Source of the DNA: CAVQBP01 sp963848195
GTDB lineage: Bacteria; Bacteroidota; Ignavibacteria; Ignavibacteriales; Ignavibacteriaceae
Assembly: GCA_963848195.1 (NCBI GenBank)
Contig: CAWKCY010000016.1
Coordinates: forward strand, 697,657-761,656
Direction of reading: 5' to 3'
Length of the DNA: 64,000 bases
Below are positions 1-8,342 of this stretch, in pieces; position 1 is the first letter of the stretch; each line of letters begins with the position of its first letter. A program made the position numbers and the translations under genes. The notes beneath the pieces were generated by a model. It was not told the DNA's origin. It did no database searches and saw only the letters and a list, made by a program, of their open reading frames with translations.

Positions 1-1
1 A

Positions 2-454
2 GATGATATTCCTGAAAGAGAATTATTCTTTGGCAAACCCTCAGGTTCAGCTATGCCCCTGGTCTGGGCACATGCTGAATATCTTAAGCTCTGTTCATCT
101 TTGGAAAGCAAAAAAGTCTTTGATATGCCTTCTCAAACTGTCCGGAGATATTTAATCAATAAAGTTAAATCAGATTATTTTATGTGGCGGTTTAATATTA
201 AATGCCGCTCAATGCCAAAAGGTAAAAATTTAAGAATTGAAGTACTTAATCCTTGTGAAATTGTTTGGACAACAGACGATTGGAAAAATAAACACAAAGA
301 TTCTGCTTCAAATTCTAATCTAGGAGTTTATTTTTTAGATCTTATAACAAAAAAGCTGCCTTCTGGGAGTAAAATTATATTTTCTTTTTATTGGACCGAA
401 TCTAACCAATGGGAAAATAAAGATTACACAATTGAAATTGAATCTCCACTATAA
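2..454 (+). CDS. Glucoamylase-like glycoside hydrolase family 15, C-terminal fragment (cut by window edge)
   Basis: The reading frame is open from the first complete codon, so only the last ~150 residues of a larger protein are present; the first internal Met is not the true start. The segment GSAMPLVWAHAEYLKL is the hallmark of the end of the GH15 (alpha/alpha)6 barrel. It is followed by the beta-rich tail of bacterial GH15 proteins (CRSMPKGKNLRIE, then VWTTDDW, then FSFYW). GH15 enzymes release glucose from the non-reducing ends of starch- or glycogen-like glucans with inversion. The catalytic glutamates lie outside the window, so activity and signal peptide cannot be judged. The gene converges on recQ. 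Confidence 0.85.
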   Translation, partial: DDIPERELFFGKPSGSAMPLVWAHAEYLKLCSSLESKKVFDMPSQTVRRYLINKVKSDYFMWRFNIKCRSMPKGKNLRIEVLNPCEIVWTTDDWKNKHKDSASNSNLGVYFLDLITKKLPSGSKIIFSFYWTESNQWENKDYTIEIESPL

Positions 455-473
455 CCGTAAAGATGTACTAAAT

Positions 474-502
474 AACCCTTTTATTTTATTCATCTTAGGG
501 TT
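474..502. terminator. Possible bidirectional terminator between converging genes
   Basis: Between the GH15 tail and the recQ stop, AACCCT and AGGGTT form a short stem with a T-rich loop and T/A-rich flanks on both sides. The stem is only 6 bp, so this is a weak candidate supported mainly by its position. Confidence 0.3.
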
Positions 503-2665
503 TTATAAATTATTATTTAAATATATAATCCTAAGGATATGAAGATCTTCGTATGATATTTCACTATTGAACTTTTCGTGAATGGGTTTTAGAGATAGTG
601 TCTCCTCTTTGCTAAATGCATCAAATACTTTTAGGAAGTGTTCTTTTCCTAGTGAAATCCTTTCTAGCAGTCCTTCTGTTCTGATCTTATTCCCTTCACT
701 GGTATATCTTGTAAGGTGGTTTAGAATTGTATGTTCTTTTAAATTGTATAGCTCTGCAAGTTTCTCAATTGAATTGCCATTATTAAAAGACTCTGCTGTA
801 ATTTCATGCTTTAGTTTATTGAAACTTCTTTTCATTGAAGAAGATGAAGCTCCGTTTACATCAATATTTTTTCCATGACTATAACTTTTAATAATTGAAA
901 TGAAAATATCTCCGTAAGTCTCTAATTTCATACTCCCCACACCATTAATCCGTAAAAAACTGTGACTATTAACAGGGAGCTTTTTTGTCATATCTATTAA
1001 TGAACGATCAGAGAAAATAACATATGGGGGAACGTTTTTACTATCGGCAAGTTCTTTCCTTTTTTTCCGTAATAGTTCAAATAATTCTGTATTATATTCT
1101 TCTGCAGTTGTTGTTTTAATTTCCTTTCTTTCAATCTTTGGTTCTTTTACCAAACCAAATACTCTTTCATTTTTAAACAGTATGTCATTCGCCTTTTCTG
1201 TCAATTTTAAACTTCCGAATTCTATATCCCTTGCTACAAGTTCTTTTTTAACAAACTGGTGAGCAAGTGAATGCCATTGTTTTTTGTTATACTCTTTGCC
1301 TACCGAATAAACCGATAAATTTTGATGGTTATTTGAAAAAATTCTTTCTGATTCAGATCCGGTTAATATGTCTATAATATAATTAACACCGAAAATCTCT
1401 CCGGTTCTTTTTACTGCAGATAAAAATTTCTGGGCAGGTACAGTTATGTCAACCATATCTTTATCAATGGTAAGACAGTTGTCACACATCCCGCAATTAT
1501 CATTATTATATTTTTCACCAAAGTAACTTATTAATGGTTTCCTCCTGCATGTTTCTGTCTCTGCATACCGTACCATTGCATTTAAATGAGCTTTTGCCGA
1601 AAGTTTTTCAATTTCATCTTCTTTCTGATCTATGAAATAATTTATTTTTGAAATATCGGCGTAGCTGAAAAGAAGGAGACAGTCTGATCTTAATCCATCT
1701 CTTCCCGCTCTTCCTATCTGCTGGTAATATGATTCAAGGTTTTTGGGAAGGTCATTATGAAGTACAAATCTGACATTTGATTTATTTATCCCCATACCAA
1801 ATGCGATTGTTGCAATAATAATCTGAACTTCATCTTTTATAAATAGATCCTGATTCTTATTTCTTTCTTCATCCGTTAAGCCCGCATGATATGGCTTGGT
1901 TGAAAATCCTAAAAATGAGAGGTTTTCATGAAGCTCATCAACCTGCCTTCTCGAAAAACAATAGATTATTCCTGACTGATCCGCATGAGCCCTTAAAAAT
2001 TCCAGTACCTGCTCAAAAGAATTTCTTTTGGGAACTACCTGAAGAAATAAATTCTCACGGTTGAAGCTGACAATAAATTTTCCGGAGTTAGATATTGATA
2101 GTTTTAAATTTTTAATTATATCTGCCTGGACTCTTGGAGTTGCTGTCGCGGTTAAAGCAATACATGCGGCATCTGGAAAATCTTTTCTGAAAACGCCAAG
2201 CTGGCGGTATTCTTTTCGAAAATCATGCCCCCACTCTGAAATACAATGTGCTTCATCAACAGTTATACAATCAAACTTTACGTTTTTTAAAAGATTGGAA
2301 ATATCATCTTTTAATAAAGATTCCGGCGCCACATATAGGAGCTTGGCTCTCCCGTTTATTACATCATCATAATTATTTTGATATTCGGCTGGAGAAAGAG
2401 AACTGTTTAATAAAGCTGCATTTACACCAAGTTGTCTAAGCTGTTCAACCTGATCCTTCATTAAGGAAATGAGAGGGGATATAACTACGGTTAACCCTTC
2501 AAAAATTAAAGCGGGAATTTGATAGCATATTGATTTACCTCCGCCTGTTGGCATTATTACCAATGTATCTTTTTTTTCAAGAACATTCTGAATTATTTCT
2601 TTTTGAAGTGCACGGAATGAATCATATCCAAAGTTATCTTTTAATATTTGTTTAGCTCTGTTCAC
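503..2665 (-). CDS. recQ: ATP-dependent DNA helicase RecQ
   Basis: 3'-5' DNA helicase acting in recombination and restart of stalled forks. Visible in order: Walker A PTGGGKS (39-45), DEAH box in VDEAHCISEWGHDFR (from 136), TATATP, the arginine-finger motif IGRAGRDG, the zinc-binding cluster (CRRKP then CGMCDNC, ~375-395), an RQC winged helix, an HRDC domain (~525-595) and a C-terminal helix-turn-helix extension (~610-720) like that of other Bacteroidota RecQ proteins. The start is GTG. A ~97 bp repeat and the stop of the SNF2 gene lie just upstream, so co-transcription with SNF2 is possible but would have to cross that repeat. Confidence 0.95.
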   Translation of the reverse strand: MNRAKQILKDNFGYDSFRALQKEIIQNVLEKKDTLVIMPTGGGKSICYQIPALIFEGLTVVISPLISLMKDQVEQLRQLGVNAALLNSSLSPAEYQNNYDDVINGRAKLLYVAPESLLKDDISNLLKNVKFDCITVDEAHCISEWGHDFRKEYRQLGVFRKDFPDAACIALTATATPRVQADIIKNLKLSISNSGKFIVSFNRENLFLQVVPKRNSFEQVLEFLRAHADQSGIIYCFSRRQVDELHENLSFLGFSTKPYHAGLTDEERNKNQDLFIKDEVQIIIATIAFGMGINKSNVRFVLHNDLPKNLESYYQQIGRAGRDGLRSDCLLLFSYADISKINYFIDQKEDEIEKLSAKAHLNAMVRYAETETCRRKPLISYFGEKYNNDNCGMCDNCLTIDKDMVDITVPAQKFLSAVKRTGEIFGVNYIIDILTGSESERIFSNNHQNLSVYSVGKEYNKKQWHSLAHQFVKKELVARDIEFGSLKLTEKANDILFKNERVFGLVKEPKIERKEIKTTTAEEYNTELFELLRKKRKELADSKNVPPYVIFSDRSLIDMTKKLPVNSHSFLRINGVGSMKLETYGDIFISIIKSYSHGKNIDVNGASSSSMKRSFNKLKHEITAESFNNGNSIEKLAELYNLKEHTILNHLTRYTSEGNKIRTEGLLERISLGKEHFLKVFDAFSKEETLSLKPIHEKFNSEISYEDLHILRIIYLNNNL

Positions 2666-2724
2666 TGTAAAGTTTCCCCGAAAATTTAATTTAATAATTC
2701 AAGTTATGTAAATACCAGTATTTG

Positions 2725-2820
2725 AAAGATGACATCTTTACTTTTTAAAATTAAAGTATTATATAAACATACATTTTGATAAAAAGATGAAGATAATTTT
2801 CCTTTAAAGATGTCATCTTT
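2725..2820. repeat. ~97 bp dispersed inverted-repeat element, copy 1
   Basis: Ends AAAGATGACATCTTTA and TAAAGATGTCATCTTT are inverted complements, and each end is itself a palindrome (AAAGATG and CATCTTT around one base). The interior is AT-rich with no ORF. It shares end and interior words (ACTTT, AAAATTAAA, ATATAAAC, GATAATTTT) with the copies near 23.6 kb and 56.4 kb. It sits between the SNF2 stop and the recQ start, 9 bp from the former, so it could also act as a terminator. No convincing target-site duplication is visible. Confidence 0.8.
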
Positions 2821-2828
2821 GGTATAAC

Positions 2829-5800
2829 TTATGTGAATAAAATATCTATATCCTCTTTTTGTAAGTTTTTAAGAACTCCGGTTTCACTTGTAATAATATT
2901 TTCTACAAGCTTTTTCTTTTTATTCTGGAGCTGAAGTATTTTTTCTTCTACGCTGTCTTTTGTAACAAATTTATATACAAAAACATTTTTGTTCTGTCCG
3001 ATTCTATGAGTTCTATCGGTAGCCTGTTCTTCTACTGCCGGATTCCACCAAGGGTCATAATGGAAAACATAATCTGCTGCAGTCAAGTTTAAGCCGAATC
3101 CTCCTGCTCTCAAACTTATTAAAAATATTTTAACATTGTCATTGTTCTGAAAATTATTTACACAACTTTCCCTGTCAACTGTACTGCCTATCAGCAATTC
3201 GTATGAAATACTCTGCTTGTCAAGATAAGCCTTAATAATATTTAGCATCTGAACAAATTGTGAGAATACAAGGACTTTATGATTTTCACTCAAAACTTTC
3301 TCAAGCTGTTCCTTAAACTCTTCAAACTTACCCGATTTACTTTTAGTGTCTGCTTTAACAAGTATAGGGTGGTTGCAAATTTGTCTCAGCCTCAGCAATC
3401 CTTCGATTACTTTTAAACCTGATCTTCTAATCCCTTTTTCCTCTATTTCTTTCATTATATCATTACGAATGGAATCTCTCCAGATATTGTAAATCTTCTG
3501 CTGCGAAGGTTCCATTTCACAATAGTGAATTACTTCGGTTTTCTCCGGAAGCTCTTGTGCAACTACTTCTTTTGTTCTTCTTAGAATAAAGGGATATACT
3601 GTTTTACGTAAATCTTCTGCAGCCGATTCATCGTTATTCCTTTGGATAGGTTTTACAAAAGCTTCATTAAAATTTTTAAGTGAACCAAGCATTCCTGGGT
3701 TTAGGTATGAGATTTGCGACCACAGTTCATTTAAATTGTTTTCTACCGGTGTGCCTGTTAAACAAAGACGGTGTTTTGCATGAAATGTTCTTATCAGCCT
3801 TGCTGTCTTTGCAACAGGATTTTTTATTTTTTGAGATTCATCAAGAATTATATAATCAAACTCTTTACTTGTAAAAAGAAGACTATCCCTTAATAAAATA
3901 GAGTAGCTTGTTAAAATTATATCGTATTCATTAAAATGCTGAGAAGTATCTTTATTCCTATCATTACCCGTATGATTTAATATTCTTAAAGAAGGAGCAA
4001 ATCTTTCAGCTTCCTTCATCCAGTTAAAAACAACTGATGTTGGCGCTATTATTAAATGCTGTTGATTTTCGTTCTTACCTTTTTCTTTTAATAAAAACGC
4101 CAGTACCTGTATCGTTTTGCCAAGCCCCATATCATCTGCAAGAATACCCCCGAAGTTATATTCTTTTAAAAAATAAAGCCAGTCAAAACCCGCTTTCTGA
4201 TACGGACGCAAATTAGTTCCTAAACCTTCCGGAAGTGTTTTAGGTAGAATTTTTTCAAATGAGTTAAGGTTTTCAACATGTTTTTTAAATTCATCATCCG
4301 TTATAACCTCTTCGCCATCTTTAATTAACTGCTCCAGTGCATTTGCCTGAATCTTTGAAAATCTAATATTATCTTTTCCTAATTCTCCAAATGTAAAGGC
4401 TCTTTGCAGTTTATTCACCCAATTTTGAGGCAGTATACCGGCTGAACCGTCATCAAGCTGCACGTATTCTCTTTTATGCCTAATTGCATTTTGAAGTTCT
4501 TCAAAAGAAACGCCTGTACCGTTAAATTTAATACCCGCTTTTACATCAAACCAGTCAATGTTAGAAGAGACTGAGAATGTAAATATAGGTTTAGATATAT
4601 TAACTTTGAATTTTTTAAGATTTGCTTCACCAAAAATTTCATATCCCATTACTTTTAATGTCGGGAGCGCTTCAAAGAGAAATTTTAAAGGATTTTTCTT
4701 TGCCACATAAATACTACCGTCAATTTCTTTAACAAAAAATGATTTTATCTCCTGCCGTGCCGATTCTTCAAGGGTTTTATCTCTAATAATTTTTATAATT
4801 TTTTTCTCTTTCAGGTATGCTGTAGTTTCTTCGGAATTATTATAGTATACTTCAAACCCGTTATAGGAAAATTTAAGAATAATTTTTAAAATCGAATCAT
4901 CTTCTTCTAGATATACTCTCTTACTAGGCGTTACTTTTATTTCTTCTAATTCATATTTATTAGAGCTGATAGGAAGGTTTTTTGTTATCTCTGGGAGTAA
5001 GTTTACTTCAAAATATTCCACGTACGCCTGAGGGATCAATATATTATTGGAATGTTCAGCGAACCCATGAAATTGTTCAAATGTTAAATTAGAAATTCTA
5101 AAAATATTGTCGTTTGCTAAGACCCAAAAAGGTTTATCCAGTATAGGTAAAATTTTTGTACTGGATTTTATTTCTTCACCTTTGAAATAAAAAACTAATT
5201 TTAAAGAAAGATTTTCTTTAGAATTATCTATAAAGAGTTCAACTGTCCCCTTATTTTTTTGAATATAAATCCTTTTCTCTAATTCATCATAGCTATTGGT
5301 TAGAAAAACTTCTTTATCCGAAAGGAAAAGTAAAATTTCAGAAAACAGGTACGCTTCACTCAGATGATTATTGGAATAGGTAGAATAAATCTCATCCTCA
5401 TACAAATCGATGGATAAACCGCCATAATTTTTACAAATACGTTCGATTATCAATTTTTCCTGAAATGAAATTTCGTCGGGAATATTAAAGTTTGAGCTGC
5501 GCAAAAACTCAGAAGATGAAATTGTCCCGTCTTTTTTTAGTTTCTGCCGGACCGGGTAAATGACTGTGCCGTATTTTTTAGGCTGGATAGCATAAATAAT
5601 TTTATAATTTGTATTCGATTTTTGTCTATTCTCCTTAACTATCAGCTTATCAATATTTTCTTTAAATGCATTAAATTGTGCAGCTTCTTTCCTGAGTTTT
5701 AAATCTTCAATCCATTCTTCCCTGTCTACCGGCTCATCCTCAACCAAATTATTAAAAAAATCATCTATGTTAGTATTGATGCCGCTGTCTTCAATATAAG

Positions 5801-6089
5801 GATAAACATAAATCCTGTTAAAAAAGTCTGATTGATTCAGTTTATACATGACTGCCACTATATGCTTGCATATACCTGTCTCATTATAAGGACATGTACA
5901 CCAGCTCTGAACAGGAAACCTATTTTCATTAAATTCTATTTCTACTGTATAGTCCTTCGTACCTTTTACAGTGGCAGAAGCTTTTTTTTCTGTATACTTT
6001 AAATTACTTACTGCCTTCTTTATAAAATAGAAATATCCTCTCTGGCGAATGTTATCATCAACTATTTCATCAAGTATTTCTCTCAGCAT
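2829..6089 (-). CDS. SNF2-family helicase with N-terminal SWIM zinc finger
   Basis: Large Swi2/Snf2 ATPase of the bacterial RapA/HepA-like group. The SWIM motif is complete: C64, C66, C74 and H76 (CxC-x7-CxH). Residues ~100-600 form the divergent bacterial SNF2-associated region. The motor follows: Walker A DDMGLGKT (~652-659), a DESQ box in place of DEAH (~746) and the C-terminal helicase lobe with VFSQF, GFGLNLTAADYVFHYDPWWNP and ATDRTHRIGQ. Such proteins translocate on DNA or remodel protein-nucleic acid complexes; the exact role of this subfamily is not known. The ATG start is well placed. Its neighbours (recQ downstream, dnaG upstream) make a replication/repair-themed minus-strand run. 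Confidence 0.93.
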   Translation of the reverse strand: MLREILDEIVDDNIRQRGYFYFIKKAVSNLKYTEKKASATVKGTKDYTVEIEFNENRFPVQSWCTCPYNETGICKHIVAVMYKLNQSDFFNRIYVYPYIEDSGINTNIDDFFNNLVEDEPVDREEWIEDLKLRKEAAQFNAFKENIDKLIVKENRQKSNTNYKIIYAIQPKKYGTVIYPVRQKLKKDGTISSSEFLRSSNFNIPDEISFQEKLIIERICKNYGGLSIDLYEDEIYSTYSNNHLSEAYLFSEILLFLSDKEVFLTNSYDELEKRIYIQKNKGTVELFIDNSKENLSLKLVFYFKGEEIKSSTKILPILDKPFWVLANDNIFRISNLTFEQFHGFAEHSNNILIPQAYVEYFEVNLLPEITKNLPISSNKYELEEIKVTPSKRVYLEEDDSILKIILKFSYNGFEVYYNNSEETTAYLKEKKIIKIIRDKTLEESARQEIKSFFVKEIDGSIYVAKKNPLKFLFEALPTLKVMGYEIFGEANLKKFKVNISKPIFTFSVSSNIDWFDVKAGIKFNGTGVSFEELQNAIRHKREYVQLDDGSAGILPQNWVNKLQRAFTFGELGKDNIRFSKIQANALEQLIKDGEEVITDDEFKKHVENLNSFEKILPKTLPEGLGTNLRPYQKAGFDWLYFLKEYNFGGILADDMGLGKTIQVLAFLLKEKGKNENQQHLIIAPTSVVFNWMKEAERFAPSLRILNHTGNDRNKDTSQHFNEYDIILTSYSILLRDSLLFTSKEFDYIILDESQKIKNPVAKTARLIRTFHAKHRLCLTGTPVENNLNELWSQISYLNPGMLGSLKNFNEAFVKPIQRNNDESAAEDLRKTVYPFILRRTKEVVAQELPEKTEVIHYCEMEPSQQKIYNIWRDSIRNDIMKEIEEKGIRRSGLKVIEGLLRLRQICNHPILVKADTKSKSGKFEEFKEQLEKVLSENHKVLVFSQFVQMLNIIKAYLDKQSISYELLIGSTVDRESCVNNFQNNDNVKIFLISLRAGGFGLNLTAADYVFHYDPWWNPAVEEQATDRTHRIGQNKNVFVYKFVTKDSVEEKILQLQNKKKKLVENIITSETGVLKNLQKEDIDILFT

Positions 6090-6185
6090 AATTATGAATT
6101 TTCTTTTATTAATTCCACGGCTCTAGTTTAAGTATAAGGTTTTTTAATAAGTTAATAAAATATTTCGTTTCGCCGTGTAATCATA

Positions 6186-8081
6186 CTAAGGGATCCCCAA
6201 TCCCAAATTTAAATTACTAAAATTATATTCTTTATAGATAATCTTAATTTCATTGTGTATCTCCCTTATATTGTGCATGATGGTCTCTTCTTCTTCCCGG
6301 TTATCTGTATTTTTCAAGTATGTTTCATTTGTTTTTAACTCCATAAGTAACTTCAGGATTTTAAATTTATTCACCACATCTCTTGTTTCTTTAAATATTA
6401 TCTCATTTTTTGAAGGTTCAGGGTATAAATCCTCAAACTTTTTACTTATGCTGTATTTTTCCAGAATCAAATCTCTTATATAATTCTGAATTATCGGATC
6501 ATCTATGGCAGATAAAAGATTGTTTGCAGTAATTTCTTTTTTCAAATTAAAAAAACTTTTAATCATAGAAATTATCGATTTATGAAACGGAGAAACAAAT
6601 TCCTCCTCATTTACGTTTTCCAATATGAATTCAGCAACTTCTGCATTTCCTTCCAGCAATATTTTAATAATATCTTTTTCCAGAAGAAAAATGTGTTCCG
6701 GCACTGCCTTATCTTTTACGGAAGAATCAATTTTTGCTTCTTCTTTTAATTTCCTTTCTGTTTCAAGCTTACCCTGTTTTTTATATTGTGTAAGTACCTG
6801 ACTTAATTCTTTCTCCAGCAGTTTTTCTCTTAGATTAAATTTTTTAGCAATAGATTTAATCAGCAACGTCCTTTTCAATTCATCATTAATCAATCCCGCA
6901 GGTTTTACGAGTTCTCTAATTGCTTCGGTAGTTTTTGAGGGATCTTCAAACATCCCGAGTGACTCAAAATATGCAGATTGATATTCCATAAAATTCTGAG
7001 CATGCCTTACAAGTTCTTCAAACTTTTCTCTACCGTAATTATTAACATAGGAGTCCGGGTCTTCTCCGGAAGGGAGTGAAACAATTTTAATTTCCATATC
7101 CCTCTTTAAAAGAAGTTCTATACTTCGCATTGAGGCTTTTATTCCGGCTGCGTCAGCATCAAATAATAGAACTACGTTTTTAGTATAACGGGATAAAAGG
7201 AGAACCTGGTCCTCCGTGAGAGCAGTACCTGAAACAGCAACTACATTCTTTATTCCGCTCTGGTACAGGGATATTAGATCCATATAACCTTCAACCAGTA
7301 TGGCTTTGTCCTGCCTTCTTATTTCATCTTTGGCAAAAGACAATCCGTAAAGAATTTTACCTTTTGTATATATTAAGGATTCGGGAGAATTTAAGTATTT
7401 AGCTGCATTATCCCTGTTCTCAAGTATCCTCCCTGCAAAAGCAACAACCCTTCCATTTGGAGAAAAGATAGGAAAGATAATCCTGCCGGAAAATTTATCA
7501 AATAATCTCCCATCTTTATTTCTACCGATTAGTCCCAGTTGAACGGCTTTTTCAAGATCAATTTTCTTATCTTTTGCGAACTGAATGAAATTTTCCCACC
7601 CGTTTGATGCATATCCTAAGCCGAATGCTCGTAATGTCTGCACTTTTATTTTTCTTTTATTGAAATATTCCCTTCCAATTTCACCATCAGTGCTGTTTAA
7701 TAAATTATCGGAAAAATATCGGGCCGCAGCAGTATTAATATCATATAAAACTTCCTGTTCGGATTGTTTCTCCTCACTAATATTTTCATCGAATTCTAAT
7801 GTAATACCGAGCCTTTTGGCTAGATCCTGAATGGCTTCAATAAAAGAAATTTTTTCATACTCCATTAAAAATTTATATACATTTCCGCCTGCATGACACC
7901 CGAAACAGTGATAAATCTGCTTTTCTTCGTTAACAGTAAAAGAAGGGGTTTTTTCGGAATGGAAAGGGCATAATCCCAGAAAGTTTTTTCCTCTTTTTCT
8001 TAATGGAACATATTCCGAAATAATATCAACAATATTAGCTGCAGATCTTATTTCTTCAATTTTATTTTCTGGTATTCTCAT
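6186..8081 (-). CDS. dnaG: DNA primase DnaG
   Basis: Synthesises RNA primers for replication and binds the replicative helicase through its C-terminal domain. The N-terminal CHC2 zinc ribbon has C38, H41, C59 and C62 (LCPFHSEKTPSF then YHCFGC). The catalytic core follows, with the TOPRIM signature ILVEGYMD at ~260 and the acidic stretch LLFDADAAG. The C-terminal ~180 residues are helical and lower in similarity, as usual for the helicase-binding domain. The 631-residue length is normal. It is not next to rpoD in this window. The SNF2 gene starts 96 bp downstream. Confidence 0.96.
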   Translation of the reverse strand: MRIPENKIEEIRSAANIVDIISEYVPLRKRGKNFLGLCPFHSEKTPSFTVNEEKQIYHCFGCHAGGNVYKFLMEYEKISFIEAIQDLAKRLGITLEFDENISEEKQSEQEVLYDINTAAARYFSDNLLNSTDGEIGREYFNKRKIKVQTLRAFGLGYASNGWENFIQFAKDKKIDLEKAVQLGLIGRNKDGRLFDKFSGRIIFPIFSPNGRVVAFAGRILENRDNAAKYLNSPESLIYTKGKILYGLSFAKDEIRRQDKAILVEGYMDLISLYQSGIKNVVAVSGTALTEDQVLLLSRYTKNVVLLFDADAAGIKASMRSIELLLKRDMEIKIVSLPSGEDPDSYVNNYGREKFEELVRHAQNFMEYQSAYFESLGMFEDPSKTTEAIRELVKPAGLINDELKRTLLIKSIAKKFNLREKLLEKELSQVLTQYKKQGKLETERKLKEEAKIDSSVKDKAVPEHIFLLEKDIIKILLEGNAEVAEFILENVNEEEFVSPFHKSIISMIKSFFNLKKEITANNLLSAIDDPIIQNYIRDLILEKYSISKKFEDLYPEPSKNEIIFKETRDVVNKFKILKLLMELKTNETYLKNTDNREEEETIMHNIREIHNEIKIIYKEYNFSNLNLGLGIP

Positions 8082-8205
8082 CTAAATGATTTTATTTGAC
8101 GAAATTAGAATTTAAAATATAAAATAAATTTTAGTAAATGTTCATACAATAGCCATTCTTAAAATATAACCTTTAATATTTGCCCAAATTAAACATAGCA
8201 AACCA

Positions 8206-8229
8206 ATATTATCCCTCGAGGAATAATAT
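8206..8229. promoter_or_regulatory. 24 bp near-perfect palindrome, candidate operator
   Basis: ATATTAT and ATAATAT flank the central CCTCGAGG; only one pair of the 12 mismatches. It lies in the 261 bp between divergent dnaG and the glycosyltransferase fusion, so it could be a dimeric-repressor site or a short hairpin. A second small hairpin (ATGGGA pairing with TCCC) follows about 50 bp later. Function is inferred from symmetry and position only. Confidence 0.4.
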
Positions 8230-8342
8230 CAATCTGATCTGCCCTATGGGAAAAATCACAATCACTGATTTATAATCTATGGGAAGATGTCCCTATAAAA
8301 TATTTCTCTCTACTAATATTTTATAACTTTTAACAAAAATAT

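Noticed and set aside
2725..2820. Reading the ~97 bp element as a CRISPR repeat or phage att site
   Set aside because: Copies are far apart with no spacer array, no cas genes and no integrase in the window.
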